Shown here piece after piece: positions 7,603-16,386 of a stretch of 64,000 bases of DNA; the stretch's first letter is position 1, and the number at the start of each line of letters is the position of its first letter. The notes beneath the pieces were generated by a model. It saw only the letters and a list, made by a program, of their open reading frames with translations, had not been told where the DNA came from and did no database searches. The stretch comes from AWTP1-13 sp963770295 (GTDB taxonomy: Bacteria; Pseudomonadota; Alphaproteobacteria; Rhizobiales; Hyphomicrobiaceae): assembly GCA_963770295.1 (NCBI GenBank), contig CAVYPA010000024.1, forward strand, positions 62,001 through 126,000, in the 5' to 3' direction. The translations under genes were made by a program, and so were the position numbers.

Positions 7603-7977
7603 ATGCGATGCGCCGACGAACGCAAAAGGTGCTTGGGGCGCATCGTGCTACCCGCCGCCATCGGCTGCCTCCTGGTCCCCACCTTGGCTGCTGCCGAGGG
7701 GGACCCGAAACGCGGTGAGCCAATGTACCAGCGCTATTGCTCGGGTTGCCATGGTGTCGACGGCCGCGGCGGCGGCAAGAATTTCATGCCCCACGTCGGC
7801 CCCCTGAACAAGAAGGGCCATACGGAGCTCCTCGATGATGGTTATGTGGCGAGCATCATTACGGAAGGCGGTCCTGCCTTTGGTAAGAGCGGCTACATGC
7901 CTTCCTTCAAGGGCACCCTTTCGCCCGACAATATTGCCGATGTGATCGCCTACGTACGCAGCCTTTCGCGCAACTAA
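7603..7977 (+). CDS. Periplasmic c-type cytochrome, single haem
   Basis: A 124-residue protein with a signal peptide (IVLPAAIGCLLVPTLAAA, cleavage near residue 31). One haem-binding motif CSGCH lies at residues 46-50, and a probable axial methionine at 99 lies in GYMPSFKG, the class I cytochrome c pattern (Pfam Cytochrome_C-type fold). The C-terminal helix LSPDNIADVIAYVRSL is also typical. It probably carries electrons from a periplasmic dehydrogenase to the terminal oxidase. The next gene, 173 bases downstream on the same strand, is an exported beta-propeller dehydrogenase-like protein and is the natural electron donor. Confidence 0.88.
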   Translation: MRCADERKRCLGRIVLPAAIGCLLVPTLAAAEGDPKRGEPMYQRYCSGCHGVDGRGGGKNFMPHVGPLNKKGHTELLDDGYVASIITEGGPAFGKSGYMPSFKGTLSPDNIADVIAYVRSLSRN

Positions 7978-8150
7978 TCGTGCTTCGCAGCGATCCTCCG
8001 AGGAGGTAAGCTGGATCTGTGCGGAGTTGGCGTTGCCACCGGCGCCAAGGGGATCGGACCCCCCGTCCGATTGAAGAAAACGTGAAAGTACGCAGCCAAG
8101 AATTGGGGGAAATCGCGGGAGTTGATAACCACATACTAAGGAGGAAAGCC

Positions 8151-9791
8151 GTGAAAGTCGTCCTGCGCATCATGCTGACTGCCGCCGCAACGGTTTGCCT
8201 GGCACCTCAAGCCATGGCCCAGAAGGCGGTGACCGGCGAGTGGGTGAAACGGGAACCGGTCAAGCCCGATCCGAGCAAGGTCAAAGTCCCTCCTGGTTAC
8301 AAGGTAAGCGTGTTCAAGGCCGGGCTCGATACGCCCTCCTCCGCAACCGTGGACAAAGACGGCAACCTTTGGGTGGCGATCTCGGGCCTTCTTCTCGGCA
8401 GCGCCGAACCCGACAAGTTCGAGCCCGCGCACGTCAAAATCTTCGACAAGGATGGCAAGCTGCTGCGTGAGGTCGGCAAGGGCACCTTCACGACGGTGAT
8501 GAACGAGATCGGCTACTGCGCAGAGAACGGCAAGACCTACATTCCCGAATACGGCGAAAAGATTTGGGAGATGGACAATGTCAACGCTCAGCCAAAGCTA
8601 ATCATCAAGGATTTGTTCAACGGCGACCACCGCAACGGCGGCATCACCTGCAAGGACGGATTTATCTATTTTGCGCTCGGCCTTCCAAGCAACAGCGGTT
8701 TTGCCGATCCCGACAACCATGGCTGGACCGACATTCCCAACGACCCCTTCTGGGTCAAACATCAGGACGGTCACGGCACCACTCCGCACGATCCGGTGTG
8801 CCGCGACATCGAGCATACGGGATTGAACGTGCGCTCCTCCGATGGGCGCGTGACCGGAGCCTTGCTGCCGGTCGGTGTAGCGGCCAAACCCGGCATGATC
8901 ATTAAAAAGCAGGTGCCGTGCGGCGGCTCTGTTATGCGCGTCAAGATGACGGACCAGGGCGCCGATGGCATCTACCCGCACGAGAAGATGGAAGTTTATG
9001 CCATGGGCTTCCGCAACCAAGCCGGCGTCGCCTTCGGTCCGTCCGGAAGCAAGTTTGCGAACGCGCTTGCCGTGACCGACAACGGCGGCAATGACCTCGG
9101 TCACCGGCGCATTGCCAATGCCCCCGAGAAGCTCTTTATCGTGACGCAACAGGGGCAAGATGCCGGCTTCCCGGACAAGGAAGGCTTCGGGTTCGTCACC
9201 AACAAGCGCTTTGGCTGGCAAGCCTACCGCGGCAATCCGGTCGACCGGCCCTTGCCGCAGCTCTACATTGGCGACAAGCCGTTCGTGCCGAAGATGGTAC
9301 CCTACAGGTTCCAGTTCCATGTCGACGGCGTACGCGGCGTGCCGCTGATTGCCGCCAACCCGAACCCGAACGGATACATCAACCCGGTACTCGAATGGGA
9401 CACCAACAATCCCATCGATGGCATCGCCTGGAGCGCGCGTAACTTCGGCGCCGACAACAATTTGTTCGGCGCCGTCTATGGCATTCTCGACACCGGCCCG
9501 GAGAGCCTGGTGCCGACCTGGCCCTTGGTGCTGCGCGTCGAGTTCCTCGAGCCGGCGGGCGTCAAATGGTCAGCCTTCGCCCAGAACATCGAGCCGGGTC
9601 CCAATGCCTATCAGAAGCCGGAGAATCGCGGTGGCCTGGAGCGGCCCAACAAGGTCGTGTTCAGCAACGATGGGCGCACCATGTACGTGGTCGATTACGG
9701 TGAGGTCTTCACCGACTACCAGTTGACCCCCCCAATGTACACGGTGCCGAAGTCGGGTGTGATCTGGGCCATCACCTACGAAGGCCGCTGA
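8151..9791 (+). CDS. Exported beta-propeller protein, sorbosone/glucose dehydrogenase-like
   Basis: The GTG at 8151 is chosen as start: AAGGAGG lies five bases upstream, and translation begins directly with a signal peptide (VVLRIMLTAAATVCLAPQAMA) cleaved near residue 23. The frame is open further upstream, but that part lacks secretion features. The 546-residue product shows NHL/propeller-like strands: PPGYKVSVFKAGLDTPSSATVDKDGNLWVA, GEKIWEMDN, NGGITCKDGFIYFALG, FRNQAGVAFGPSG and PNKVVFSNDGRTMYVVDYGEV. These fit the PQQ-dependent sugar dehydrogenase/sorbosone dehydrogenase superfamily, though I cannot confirm the cofactor residues. The c-type cytochrome just upstream suggests a respiratory partner. 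Substrate unknown. Confidence 0.7.
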   Translation: MKVVLRIMLTAAATVCLAPQAMAQKAVTGEWVKREPVKPDPSKVKVPPGYKVSVFKAGLDTPSSATVDKDGNLWVAISGLLLGSAEPDKFEPAHVKIFDKDGKLLREVGKGTFTTVMNEIGYCAENGKTYIPEYGEKIWEMDNVNAQPKLIIKDLFNGDHRNGGITCKDGFIYFALGLPSNSGFADPDNHGWTDIPNDPFWVKHQDGHGTTPHDPVCRDIEHTGLNVRSSDGRVTGALLPVGVAAKPGMIIKKQVPCGGSVMRVKMTDQGADGIYPHEKMEVYAMGFRNQAGVAFGPSGSKFANALAVTDNGGNDLGHRRIANAPEKLFIVTQQGQDAGFPDKEGFGFVTNKRFGWQAYRGNPVDRPLPQLYIGDKPFVPKMVPYRFQFHVDGVRGVPLIAANPNPNGYINPVLEWDTNNPIDGIAWSARNFGADNNLFGAVYGILDTGPESLVPTWPLVLRVEFLEPAGVKWSAFAQNIEPGPNAYQKPENRGGLERPNKVVFSNDGRTMYVVDYGEVFTDYQLTPPMYTVPKSGVIWAITYEGR

Positions 9792-9797
9792 AGCGAT

Positions 9798-9822
9798 GGG
9801 GCGCCGCTCAAGGCGGCGCCCC
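9798..9822 (+). terminator. Strong hairpin after the propeller dehydrogenase gene
   Basis: The arms GGGGCGCCGC (9798-9807) and GCGGCGCCCC (9813-9822) pair perfectly around a five-base loop, six bases after the stop codon. There is no U tract, as is common for GC-rich alphaproteobacterial termination sites, so this is a probable terminator or 3'-end stabiliser. Confidence 0.65.
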
Positions 9823-10121
9823 AGGCTCGCCCCAAAGCTAGGCTCAGCAAACCAGCGCCTTGCGGTGGCGCGGGCGGAGGCCCCGCGTGTGGCCGCGGCG
9901 CATCTTTCTCTCCCCCCACGTCCTTGCGGGGCCCCCCCGCGCACAATAGGCCGCGCCAAAGGTTCCCTATCAATCCCAGCGGCACAACGTCCCGGCCTAG
10001 GCACCAGTTGAACCACCGCACGTAAGTGTTTGACCTTACATGAATTTTTCGAGGCAGCGGAACGCAAGGCGCGGTTCTTGGTTTCAGCAGCGGGCCGGCG
10101 CTGCCATTCGACGAGGTTGCA
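9823..10121. other. Non-coding stretch after the dehydrogenase terminator
   Basis: About 300 bases with no supportable gene. Minus-strand frames crossing it are low-complexity Arg/Gly shadows. A ribosome-site-like CGAGG precedes the small plus-strand frame that starts at 10122. Confidence 0.4.
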
Positions 10122-10364
10122 ATGCACATTGTCTATGACCTTGCCCCCGTGATCGCGGAGATCATTTCCGGACACTGCGCCGGCACACGGGCGCGCGAGG
10201 ACTTCGTGCACGCCTGCCTGCACGATGATTGGCATGAAGCCAAGGTCATGGTCGAGGGCATGCTGGCGGAGCCGTGGCATTTGATCGGTCACCAGGAAAG
10301 ACGGCTTCGAGAGTTTCTCGACCTGCTCCACCTGCGCGATGGCACCCTGATAGATGGCACCTGA
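10122..10364 (+). CDS. Small hypothetical protein
   Basis: An 80-residue frame beginning MHIVYDLAPVIAEIISG, with GAGG seven bases before the ATG. The amino-acid mix is balanced (acidic and His-rich, with helix-like EIISGHCAGTRAREDFVHACL and RLREFLDLLHLRD) and codon third positions are mostly G or C, so it reads like real coding sequence. I recognise no family. The opposite strand is also open through this region but reads less naturally. Function unknown. Confidence 0.4.
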   Translation: MHIVYDLAPVIAEIISGHCAGTRAREDFVHACLHDDWHEAKVMVEGMLAEPWHLIGHQERRLREFLDLLHLRDGTLIDGT

Positions 10365-10814
10365 GATCTGAATAGGCCGCAGCAGATCGCATTCGATGCG
10401 CTCGGCAACGCTGCGCCGTTGCGAGAACGAGGTCGTGAGCCTCGTCCAGGTCGCCGCGCGGCCCACCGGCGCCCCTGCACGTAAGCGAACGACGCAATGC
10501 CGCCCGCCTCCAGCCTAACAAGACTGGCGCGACCGCCCGACGAGGGGCGCGCGCCGGCGCGGCCCGGCGTCCTCGCCGGTTGCCCGGCCGCGGGCGGGCG
10601 ACGTCTTGGCGCGCCGGTCGCACGGATCCCCCGCACGGATCCCCCCGCCGGTGGCACCGGGATGACGCTGCCCGCGCCGATCCTACGCGGCCGGCGTCGG
10701 TGGTCAGTAGGGGCGCAGCCCGACATTGCCGCCGCCACGGGGTGGCCCTAAAGTCCCGGGCGGGACGGTGCGGAACGGTGTGGCTACGGCCAAGCGGCTC
10801 CGCGAGGGATCGGG
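10365..10814. other. Intergenic region upstream of the Liv-type operon
   Basis: About 450 very GC-rich bases. Open frames on both strands are Arg/Pro/Ala-rich and show no motifs. Any promoter for the downstream ABC operon should lie here, but I cannot identify one. Confidence 0.4.
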
Positions 10815-11997
10815 ATGACAAACATGACAACGACACGCTGGCTCGCGGCGCCAGGCCTGTTGGCGGCCTCAATTGCCCTCGCCGCCGCGGCCCAGGCCCA
10901 GGAGCTCAAGATCGGCATCATGGCGGTGCTGTCGGGCCCGCAGGCCGTATTGGGCGGACAGTTGCGCGACGGTTTTAATCTCGGGGTCAAGCACGCCGGC
11001 GGTAAGCTCGGCGGGTTGGCGACCACCGTCATCGTCCAGGATGACGAACTGAAGCCCGACGTCGCCGTCGGCAGGGTCAAGCAATTGATCGAGCGCGACA
11101 AGGTCGACTTCGTGGTTGGCCCCGTGTTCTCCAATATCCTGCTGGCAATCCACAAGCCGGTCAGCGAGGCCAAGGTATTTCTGATCAGTCCGAACGCTGG
11201 GCCGTCACCGCTCGCCGGCAAGGGCTGCTCTGCCTTTTTCTTCTCCACCTCCTATCAAAACGATCAGCCACCCGAGGTGCTTGGCAAGTACGCGCAGGAC
11301 AAGGGCTACAAGAAAGCGTTCCTGCTGGCGCCCAACTACCAGGCCGGCAAGGACATGATCGGCGGCTTCAAGAAGCATTTCAAAGGTGAGATCGCCGATG
11401 AAGTCTACACGCCCCTGGGCCAACTCGATTTCTCGGCCGAGCTCGCTAAGATCGCCAGCGCCAAGCCTGATGCCTTCTTCGTCTTCATGCCCGGCGGCAT
11501 GGGCGTGAACCTGGTCAAGCAATTTCGTCAGGCCGGAACTCGAGACCATTCCCTTCCTTTCGGTCTTCACCGTCGATGAATCGACGCTGCCTGCCCAACA
11601 GGACGCCGCCGTCGGCTTTTACTCCGGCATGACCTGGGCCCCTAATACCGACACGCCCGAGAACAAGCGGTTCGTTGCGGAATTCGAAAAAGAGTATGGC
11701 TATGTCCCGGGCAGTTACGCCATGCAGGCCTATGACGCCGCGCAACTGATCGGCAGCGCCGTCAAGGCCGTGGGGGGACAGCTCGCTGACAAGGACGCGC
11801 TGCGCGCGGCGCTGCAAAAGGCCGATTTCAAGTCCGTGCGCGGGGCTTTCAAGTTCGCCAATAATGGTTTTCCCGTGCAGGATTTTTACCTCGTGCGGGT
11901 CGCCAAGCGCGCCGACGGCAAATTCCAGACCGAGATCGTGGAGAAGGTGTTCGCCAATGCTGTCGACAGCTACGCCGGCGATTGTCCGCTGAAGTAG
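10815..11997 (+). pseudogene. Branched-chain/aromatic ABC transporter binding protein, single-base frameshift
   Basis: The first 240 residues have a signal peptide (LLAASIALAAAAQA, cleavage near residue 29) followed by LKIGIMAVLSGPQAVLGGQLRDGF and AFLLAPNYQAGKDM, typical of LivJ-type periplasmic binding proteins (Peripla_BP_6). After QFRQAG the frame fails and stops at 11579. Reading from CTCGAG at 11539 in the next frame restores LETIPFLSVFTVDES and runs without a stop to 11997, ending in DCPLK. One extra A at 11537/11538 explains everything; the repaired protein would be 393 residues, a normal length. It precedes livH by about 120 bases in the same operon. Either a recent loss of function or an assembly indel. 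Confidence 0.88.
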
Positions 11998-12118
11998 GCA
12001 AGTCCTGATCTCGACGCAGACCCCTCCGCGGGACCTGGGCTGGTCATCGAGCAAGCCGTTGCGCAGCCGATCTGGGGAACATCATCGCCACGCCTGCCGC
12101 GCTGCCTAGGATCTCGCG

Positions 12119-13045
12119 ATGTCTGCCTCGCTGTTTGTCGTGCAATTGTTCAATGGCCTGCAGCTCGGCATCCTCCTATTCCTCGTGGCGGCAGGCCTTA
12201 CGCTTGTTTTTGGCGTGATGGATTTCATCAACCTCGCGCACGGTGTGCAGTACATGCTGGGCGCCTACCTGGCGGTGATGGCCTACGGGATCACCGGGAC
12301 CTTCTTCCTCAGCGTGCTCCTTGCGCTGCTGGCGTCCCTGCTGTTCGGCCTCCTCCTCGAGCTCCTGGTCTTTCGCCACCTTTATGGGCGTGACCACCTG
12401 GAGCAGGTGCTCGCCACCTTCGGCATCATCATGCTCCTCAATCAAGGCGTAAAACTGCTTTGGGGTGCAGCGCCCCTCAACCTGCCGATCCCCGACCTTC
12501 TGTCGGGATCGGTGCCGCTGATGGATGGGCTGCGCTATCCCGTCTATCGCTTCGCCATCATCGCCGCTGGCCTGTTGGTCGCGGCCGGCCTCTATCTGTT
12601 CGTCACCTCAACCCGACTTGGCATGTTGGTGCGGGCGGGCGCCACCAACGCGGCAATGGTGTCGGCCCTCGGCGTCGACATCAAGCGGTTGTTCACGGTG
12701 GTGTTCGGCTTCGGTGCCATGCTGGCCGGCTTTGCCGGGGTAATGGTGGCGCCGATTCTGTCGGTGGAGCCCGGTATGGGTGATCAGGTTCTGATTTTGG
12801 CATTCGTGGTGATCGTGATCGGCGGCATCGGCTCGATTCGTGGTGCCTTCTTGGCAGCGGTGCTGGTCGGCGTTATCGACACGCTCGGGCGTTCCTTTAT
12901 GACCGACGTCTTGCGCTTCGTCCTGGCACCGACGACGGCGCGGGTCATTGGACCCGCACTGGCCTCCATGTCGATCTATCTGCTGATGGCGGTCGTGCTC
13001 GCCATCCGGCCCGCCGGCTTGTTTCCCGCCAAGGGACGCGCCTAA
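12119..13045 (+). CDS. livH: Branched-chain-type ABC transporter permease LivH
   Basis: A 308-residue inner-membrane permease with about eight hydrophobic segments. LFNGLQLGILLFLVAAGLTLVFGVMDFINLAHG at the N-terminus and LGVDIKRLFTVVFGFGAMLAGFAGVM in the middle are hallmark LivH runs, and VIVIGGIGSIRGAFLAAVLVG is the conserved C-terminal segment. It forms the membrane channel with LivM. The stop codon shares one base with the livM start (TAATG). In this gene neighbourhood the natural substrate is more likely an aromatic acid than leucine, which is inference from the flanking catabolic genes. Confidence 0.93.
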   Translation: MSASLFVVQLFNGLQLGILLFLVAAGLTLVFGVMDFINLAHGVQYMLGAYLAVMAYGITGTFFLSVLLALLASLLFGLLLELLVFRHLYGRDHLEQVLATFGIIMLLNQGVKLLWGAAPLNLPIPDLLSGSVPLMDGLRYPVYRFAIIAAGLLVAAGLYLFVTSTRLGMLVRAGATNAAMVSALGVDIKRLFTVVFGFGAMLAGFAGVMVAPILSVEPGMGDQVLILAFVVIVIGGIGSIRGAFLAAVLVGVIDTLGRSFMTDVLRFVLAPTTARVIGPALASMSIYLLMAVVLAIRPAGLFPAKGRA

Positions 13046-14292
13046 TGCCAGCGGCGATGCGCGGCATTCCGGCTGCCGCGACAAGCGCGCCTCGTGCGCT
13101 CAGCTTCGACCAGCGCCTGGCGGCCGGCCTGTTTGCGCTGCTGGCCTTGCTGCCGCTCCTGAGCCACGGCATCGCTAACAGCTATTTGCTGGTCGTCGGC
13201 GAACGGGCGGTGATCTTTGCCATCGCCGCGCTTTCACTTGAGTTGCTGATCGGCGCCGGCGGCCTCGTCTCATTTGGACACGCAGCGTTTTTGGGCGTGG
13301 GTGCCTACGCCGCCGGCATCGTTGCCAGCCACGGCCTCGGCACCTTGTGCATCGCGCTGCCCGCCGCGCTTGCCGCCGCCGCCGTGTTTGCCCTGGCGAC
13401 CGGTGCCATCGCTGTGCGCACGCGCGGGGTCTACTTCATTATGATCACGCTGGCGTTCGCACAGATGGCATTCTTCATCGCCACTTCGCTTGCCCCTTAC
13501 GGCGGTGATGATGGCCTCAGCTGGCCGACGCGGACCATGGTGTTGGGCAGGCCCATCCTGAAGGGCCAACTTACCTTCTTTTATGTCTGCCTCGCCCTGC
13601 TGATCGCCACCTACTTCGGCGTTGGCCGCCTCATCGGCTCACGCTTTGGCCGCGTGCTGCGTGGTCTTAAGGACAACGAAACGCGCATGCAGGCGATCGG
13701 CTTCACGCCCTACCTCTACCGCCTCACCGCCTACGTCATTGCCGGCACGCTATGCGGGCTTGCGGGTTTCCTGCTTGGCAACCAGGCGGAGTTTGTCAGC
13801 CCCGCCTATATGCACTGGCAGCGCTCCGGCGAACTGATCATCATGGTTCTGTTGGGCGGCACGGGCACGCTCTATGGTCCCATGCTGGGCGCGCTGGCGT
13901 TTCTCGTGCTGGAGGAAGCCCTGTCGCGGCTGACGGAGCACTGGAAGGTCCTTCTCGGGCCGGCGCTGGTGCTGACGGCGCTGTTCGCCAGCGGCGGGAT
14001 CGCCGGTGCCATAGCCGCTTGCCGCCAACGGCGGGGAGCATCCGCCCGGGTGCCGCTCACTTTACCCCGGTTGGTCCGCAACCTCCTCGGCGCCGGCCTC
14101 GAGTCAGGCTCTTGGCGCCGGGCGGGCCGGCGGCTTTTCTTGCGACCCGCCCACCTCTTCAAACGGGGCGCCGAAAACGCTCACGCCGCTCGCGAGACGG
14201 TGAAAATGGCGCTTGGCCGCGGCCTGCGGGCCTTGCCATCGTTGGCCGAGCGCGGATTTAAGACCACCGTCGAGCGCTGGTGGCGCCGATGA
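13045..14292 (+). CDS. livM: Branched-chain-type ABC transporter permease LivM with Arg-rich tail
   Basis: A 415-residue protein. Residues 1 to about 320 are a normal LivM: the SLELLIGAGGLVSFGHAAFLGVGAYAAGI run, TRGVYFIMITLAFAQM and GGTGTLYGPMLGALAFLVLEE are all family signatures. About 95 residues follow that are absent from usual LivM (which ends soon after LFASGGIAG). They are very basic (RQRRGASAR, SGSWRRAGRRLFLRP, TVERWWRR) and presumably cytoplasmic. The extension ends in an ATGA overlap with livG, so the frame seems maintained rather than accidental. Its role is unknown. Confidence 0.9.
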   Translation: MPAAMRGIPAAATSAPRALSFDQRLAAGLFALLALLPLLSHGIANSYLLVVGERAVIFAIAALSLELLIGAGGLVSFGHAAFLGVGAYAAGIVASHGLGTLCIALPAALAAAAVFALATGAIAVRTRGVYFIMITLAFAQMAFFIATSLAPYGGDDGLSWPTRTMVLGRPILKGQLTFFYVCLALLIATYFGVGRLIGSRFGRVLRGLKDNETRMQAIGFTPYLYRLTAYVIAGTLCGLAGFLLGNQAEFVSPAYMHWQRSGELIIMVLLGGTGTLYGPMLGALAFLVLEEALSRLTEHWKVLLGPALVLTALFASGGIAGAIAACRQRRGASARVPLTLPRLVRNLLGAGLESGSWRRAGRRLFLRPAHLFKRGAENAHAARETVKMALGRGLRALPSLAERGFKTTVERWWRR

Positions 14293-15038
14293 AGCGAGCG
14301 GTTCTGAAGCTTGAAGCCTTGAGTAAGTCTTTCGGCGCCTTGCGGGTCGCCGAGGCCATTGGCCTCGAGATCCCGGCCGGCGAAACGCACGCCATCATCG
14401 GCCCGAACGGTGCCGGCAAGACTTCCCTGATCAATCAGATTTCCGGGGCGCTGGCCCCGGATAGGGGCCGCATCCTCTTCGAGGGGCGCGACGTCACCCA
14501 GATGTCGATGGCCGCGCGCGCGCATCTGGGTTTCGCGCGCTCATTCCAGATCACCCAGGTGTTGCCGCGCTTCTCGGCGCTCGAGAACGTGGCGCTTGCC
14601 GTGCAGGCGCGCTCGGGGTCGAGCTTTCGCTTCTGGCAAGCCGCGGCCGGTGAAGCGGCCCTCAACCGGGCCGCCGTCAGATGCCTCGACAGCGTCGAAC
14701 TCGCGGCGCGCGCCGACACCCCCGCCGGCGCGCTGTCGCACGGCGAAAAACGCCGACTCGAGATCGCCATCGCGTTGGCCCAGGCGCCCAAGCTCCTCCT
14801 CCTCGACGAGCCAATGGCAGGGGCCGGCATCGAGGAAACGCAGCGCTTGGTCGCCACGCTCAAAGGTCTCAAGGGCCACCACACCATTGTTCTCGTTGAG
14901 CACGATATGCAGGCTGTATTTGCGCTGGCCGACCGCATCTCCGTGCTGGTTGCCGGCCGGATCATCGCCTCCGGCGAACCACAGGCCGTGCGCGCCAATC
15001 CGGCCGTGCGCGCCGCCTACCTTGGCGAGGCGACATGA
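14289..15038 (+). CDS. livG: Branched-chain-type ABC transporter ATPase LivG
   Basis: The ATG at 14289 overlaps the livM stop (ATGA), which I prefer to an in-frame GTG nine bases earlier. The 249-residue product shows Walker A GPNGAGKTS (about 38-46), Q-loop ARSFQITQVLPRFSALENVALAV with the LivG-specific long insert, signature LSHGEKRRLE and Walker B LLLLDEPMAG; MAGxGIEE is typical of LivG. It energises transport with LivF on the cytoplasmic side. LivF overlaps its stop by four bases. Confidence 0.94.
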   Translation: MKRAVLKLEALSKSFGALRVAEAIGLEIPAGETHAIIGPNGAGKTSLINQISGALAPDRGRILFEGRDVTQMSMAARAHLGFARSFQITQVLPRFSALENVALAVQARSGSSFRFWQAAAGEAALNRAAVRCLDSVELAARADTPAGALSHGEKRRLEIAIALAQAPKLLLLDEPMAGAGIEETQRLVATLKGLKGHHTIVLVEHDMQAVFALADRISVLVAGRIIASGEPQAVRANPAVRAAYLGEAT

Positions 15039-15742
15039 GTTCGGCGCTCCTTACCATCGCGGGGCTGCAGGCCGGGTACGGCGACCAGCAGGTCCTGTTC
15101 GGCTTCGATCTGAGCGTGGGCGCGGGCGAGGTGGCGAGCCTGCTCGGCCGCAACGGCATGGGCAAAACCACCAGCGTCCGCGCCCTGATGGGACTACTGC
15201 CCATAAGCGGTGGCCGCATCGCCTTCGACGGCCTCAGCCTTGCAGGCGCGCCGCCCTTCCGGATCGCCCGGGCCGGCATCGGCCTGGTGCCGGAGGGGCG
15301 GCAGATCTTTCCCACCCTGACGGTTGAAGAAAACCTGGTGGCCACGGCCGCCCGCGGCAGCCGCCAACGCTGGACGCTCGAGCGCGTCTACGCATTCATG
15401 CCGCGGCTGGCCGAGCGGCGCGGCCATTTTGGCGACCAGATCTCCGGCGGCGAGCAGCAAATGCTGGCGATTGGCCGCGCCCTGATGACCAATCCGAGGT
15501 TGCTGGTGCTCGACGAGGCTACGGAAGGTCTGGCACCGCTGATCCGCCAGGAAATTTGGCAGGGGCTTGCCGCCCTCAAGCGTGACGGCTTATCAATCCT
15601 CGTGATCGACAAGAATGTCGATGCCCTGTTGCGTCTGTGCGACCGTCATCACATTGTGGAGAAAGGGCGGGTGGTGTGGCAAGGCAGCTCGACGGCGCTC
15701 GCCGCGGATGTGATTGCGCGCAACCGCTACCTTTCGATCTAA
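15035..15742 (+). CDS. livF: Branched-chain-type ABC transporter ATPase LivF
   Basis: A 235-residue ATPase with IAGLQAGYGDQQVLFGFDLSVGAGEV, Walker A GRNGMGKTT, the LivF-specific IARAGIGLVPEGRQIFPTLTVEENL, signature SGGEQQMLAIGRAL and Walker B LLVLDEATEGLAP. It is the second ATPase of the heteromeric pair with LivG. Its start overlaps the livG stop by ATGA. The transport operon continues into a cupin gene 25 bases downstream, suggesting that importer and cupin serve the same substrate. Confidence 0.94.
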   Translation: MSSALLTIAGLQAGYGDQQVLFGFDLSVGAGEVASLLGRNGMGKTTSVRALMGLLPISGGRIAFDGLSLAGAPPFRIARAGIGLVPEGRQIFPTLTVEENLVATAARGSRQRWTLERVYAFMPRLAERRGHFGDQISGGEQQMLAIGRALMTNPRLLVLDEATEGLAPLIRQEIWQGLAALKRDGLSILVIDKNVDALLRLCDRHHIVEKGRVVWQGSSTALAADVIARNRYLSI

Positions 15743-15767
15743 CGAGCGCAGGGCAGGAGTACGGGCG

Positions 15768-16226
15768 ATGAAAGCAATGACCGCAGGCGTCACCAAGGCG
15801 GGCAAGGGCATCAACAGTCTGACCTGGAACATCCTCGGTCAGACCTATGTGCCGAAGGCGCTGAGCGAAACCGCGTTTTCCTGGCACGCGCTGCTCCCAC
15901 CGGGAACCTTCGTGCCGCCGCACATTCACGTCAATCAGGACGAGTTTATCTACGTGCTCGAGGGTCGCTTCGATCTCATTCTTGACGGCAAGGAGGCTAC
16001 CGCCTCGGCCGGCGAGTTCATCCGACTGCCGATGCGGGTGATGCACGGGCTGTTCAACAAGACCGACCAGCCGATCAAGTGCTTGTTTTGGGTGTCGCCC
16101 ACCGGCAAGCTGTTCGACCTCTTCAAGAAGATCGACGGGGTGCCCGATCCGGCCGAGGTTACGCGGCTTGCCGCCCTGCACGATGTCAACTTCCTGCCGC
16201 CGCCCCCAGGGTCGCAGCGCGCTTGA
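15768..16226 (+). CDS. Cupin-domain protein in the Liv-type operon
   Basis: The ATG at 15768 is chosen because AGGAG lies about eight bases upstream. The 152-residue product has the two cupin motifs. Motif 1 is PPHIHVNQDEFIYVLEGRFDL at about residues 45-65, containing the His-His-Glu metal ligands. Motif 2, around GEFIRLPMRVMHGLFN, contributes the last histidine. A single-domain cupin beside an aromatic importer is usually a dioxygenase, an isomerase or an unassigned auxiliary enzyme; I cannot assign the reaction. Confidence 0.8.
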   Translation: MKAMTAGVTKAGKGINSLTWNILGQTYVPKALSETAFSWHALLPPGTFVPPHIHVNQDEFIYVLEGRFDLILDGKEATASAGEFIRLPMRVMHGLFNKTDQPIKCLFWVSPTGKLFDLFKKIDGVPDPAEVTRLAALHDVNFLPPPPGSQRA

Positions 16227-16240
16227 ATAACGAGCGACCG

Positions 16241-16333
16241 TTTCGCTTGCACGCTCGCGCCGCCCTGGTGGTGGGCGGCCCGGGCATCGGTGAGGCCATA
16301 GCCGTTGCCTTTGCCCCATCGTCGCCCGCGTGA
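16241..16333 (+). pseudogene. Remnant of a short-chain dehydrogenase N-terminus
   Basis: A 30-codon in-frame piece reads FRLHARAALVVGGPGIGEAI then AVAFA before a stop. This matches the first beta-strand and glycine loop of SDR enzymes (usually ALVVGGAxGIGxAIAxxFA), with one glycine-loop residue missing. No start codon or rest of the protein is present. It lies just behind the cupin gene, between convergent genes, so it is probably the leftover of a deleted SDR gene. Confidence 0.35.
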
Positions 16334-16386
16334 CACCTTCGCTGCGAGCGCGGCCGGGCTGAGCGATGCCGCGCAACGGCGCGGGC

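Noticed and set aside
8019..8150. Longer N-terminus for the propeller dehydrogenase from GTG at 8019
   Set aside because: It would put 44 charged residues before an evident signal peptide; the GTG at 8151 with AAGGAGG fits secretion.
9570..10466. Minus-strand 298-codon frame
   Set aside because: It overlaps the end of the propeller dehydrogenase antisense and has no recognisable motif.
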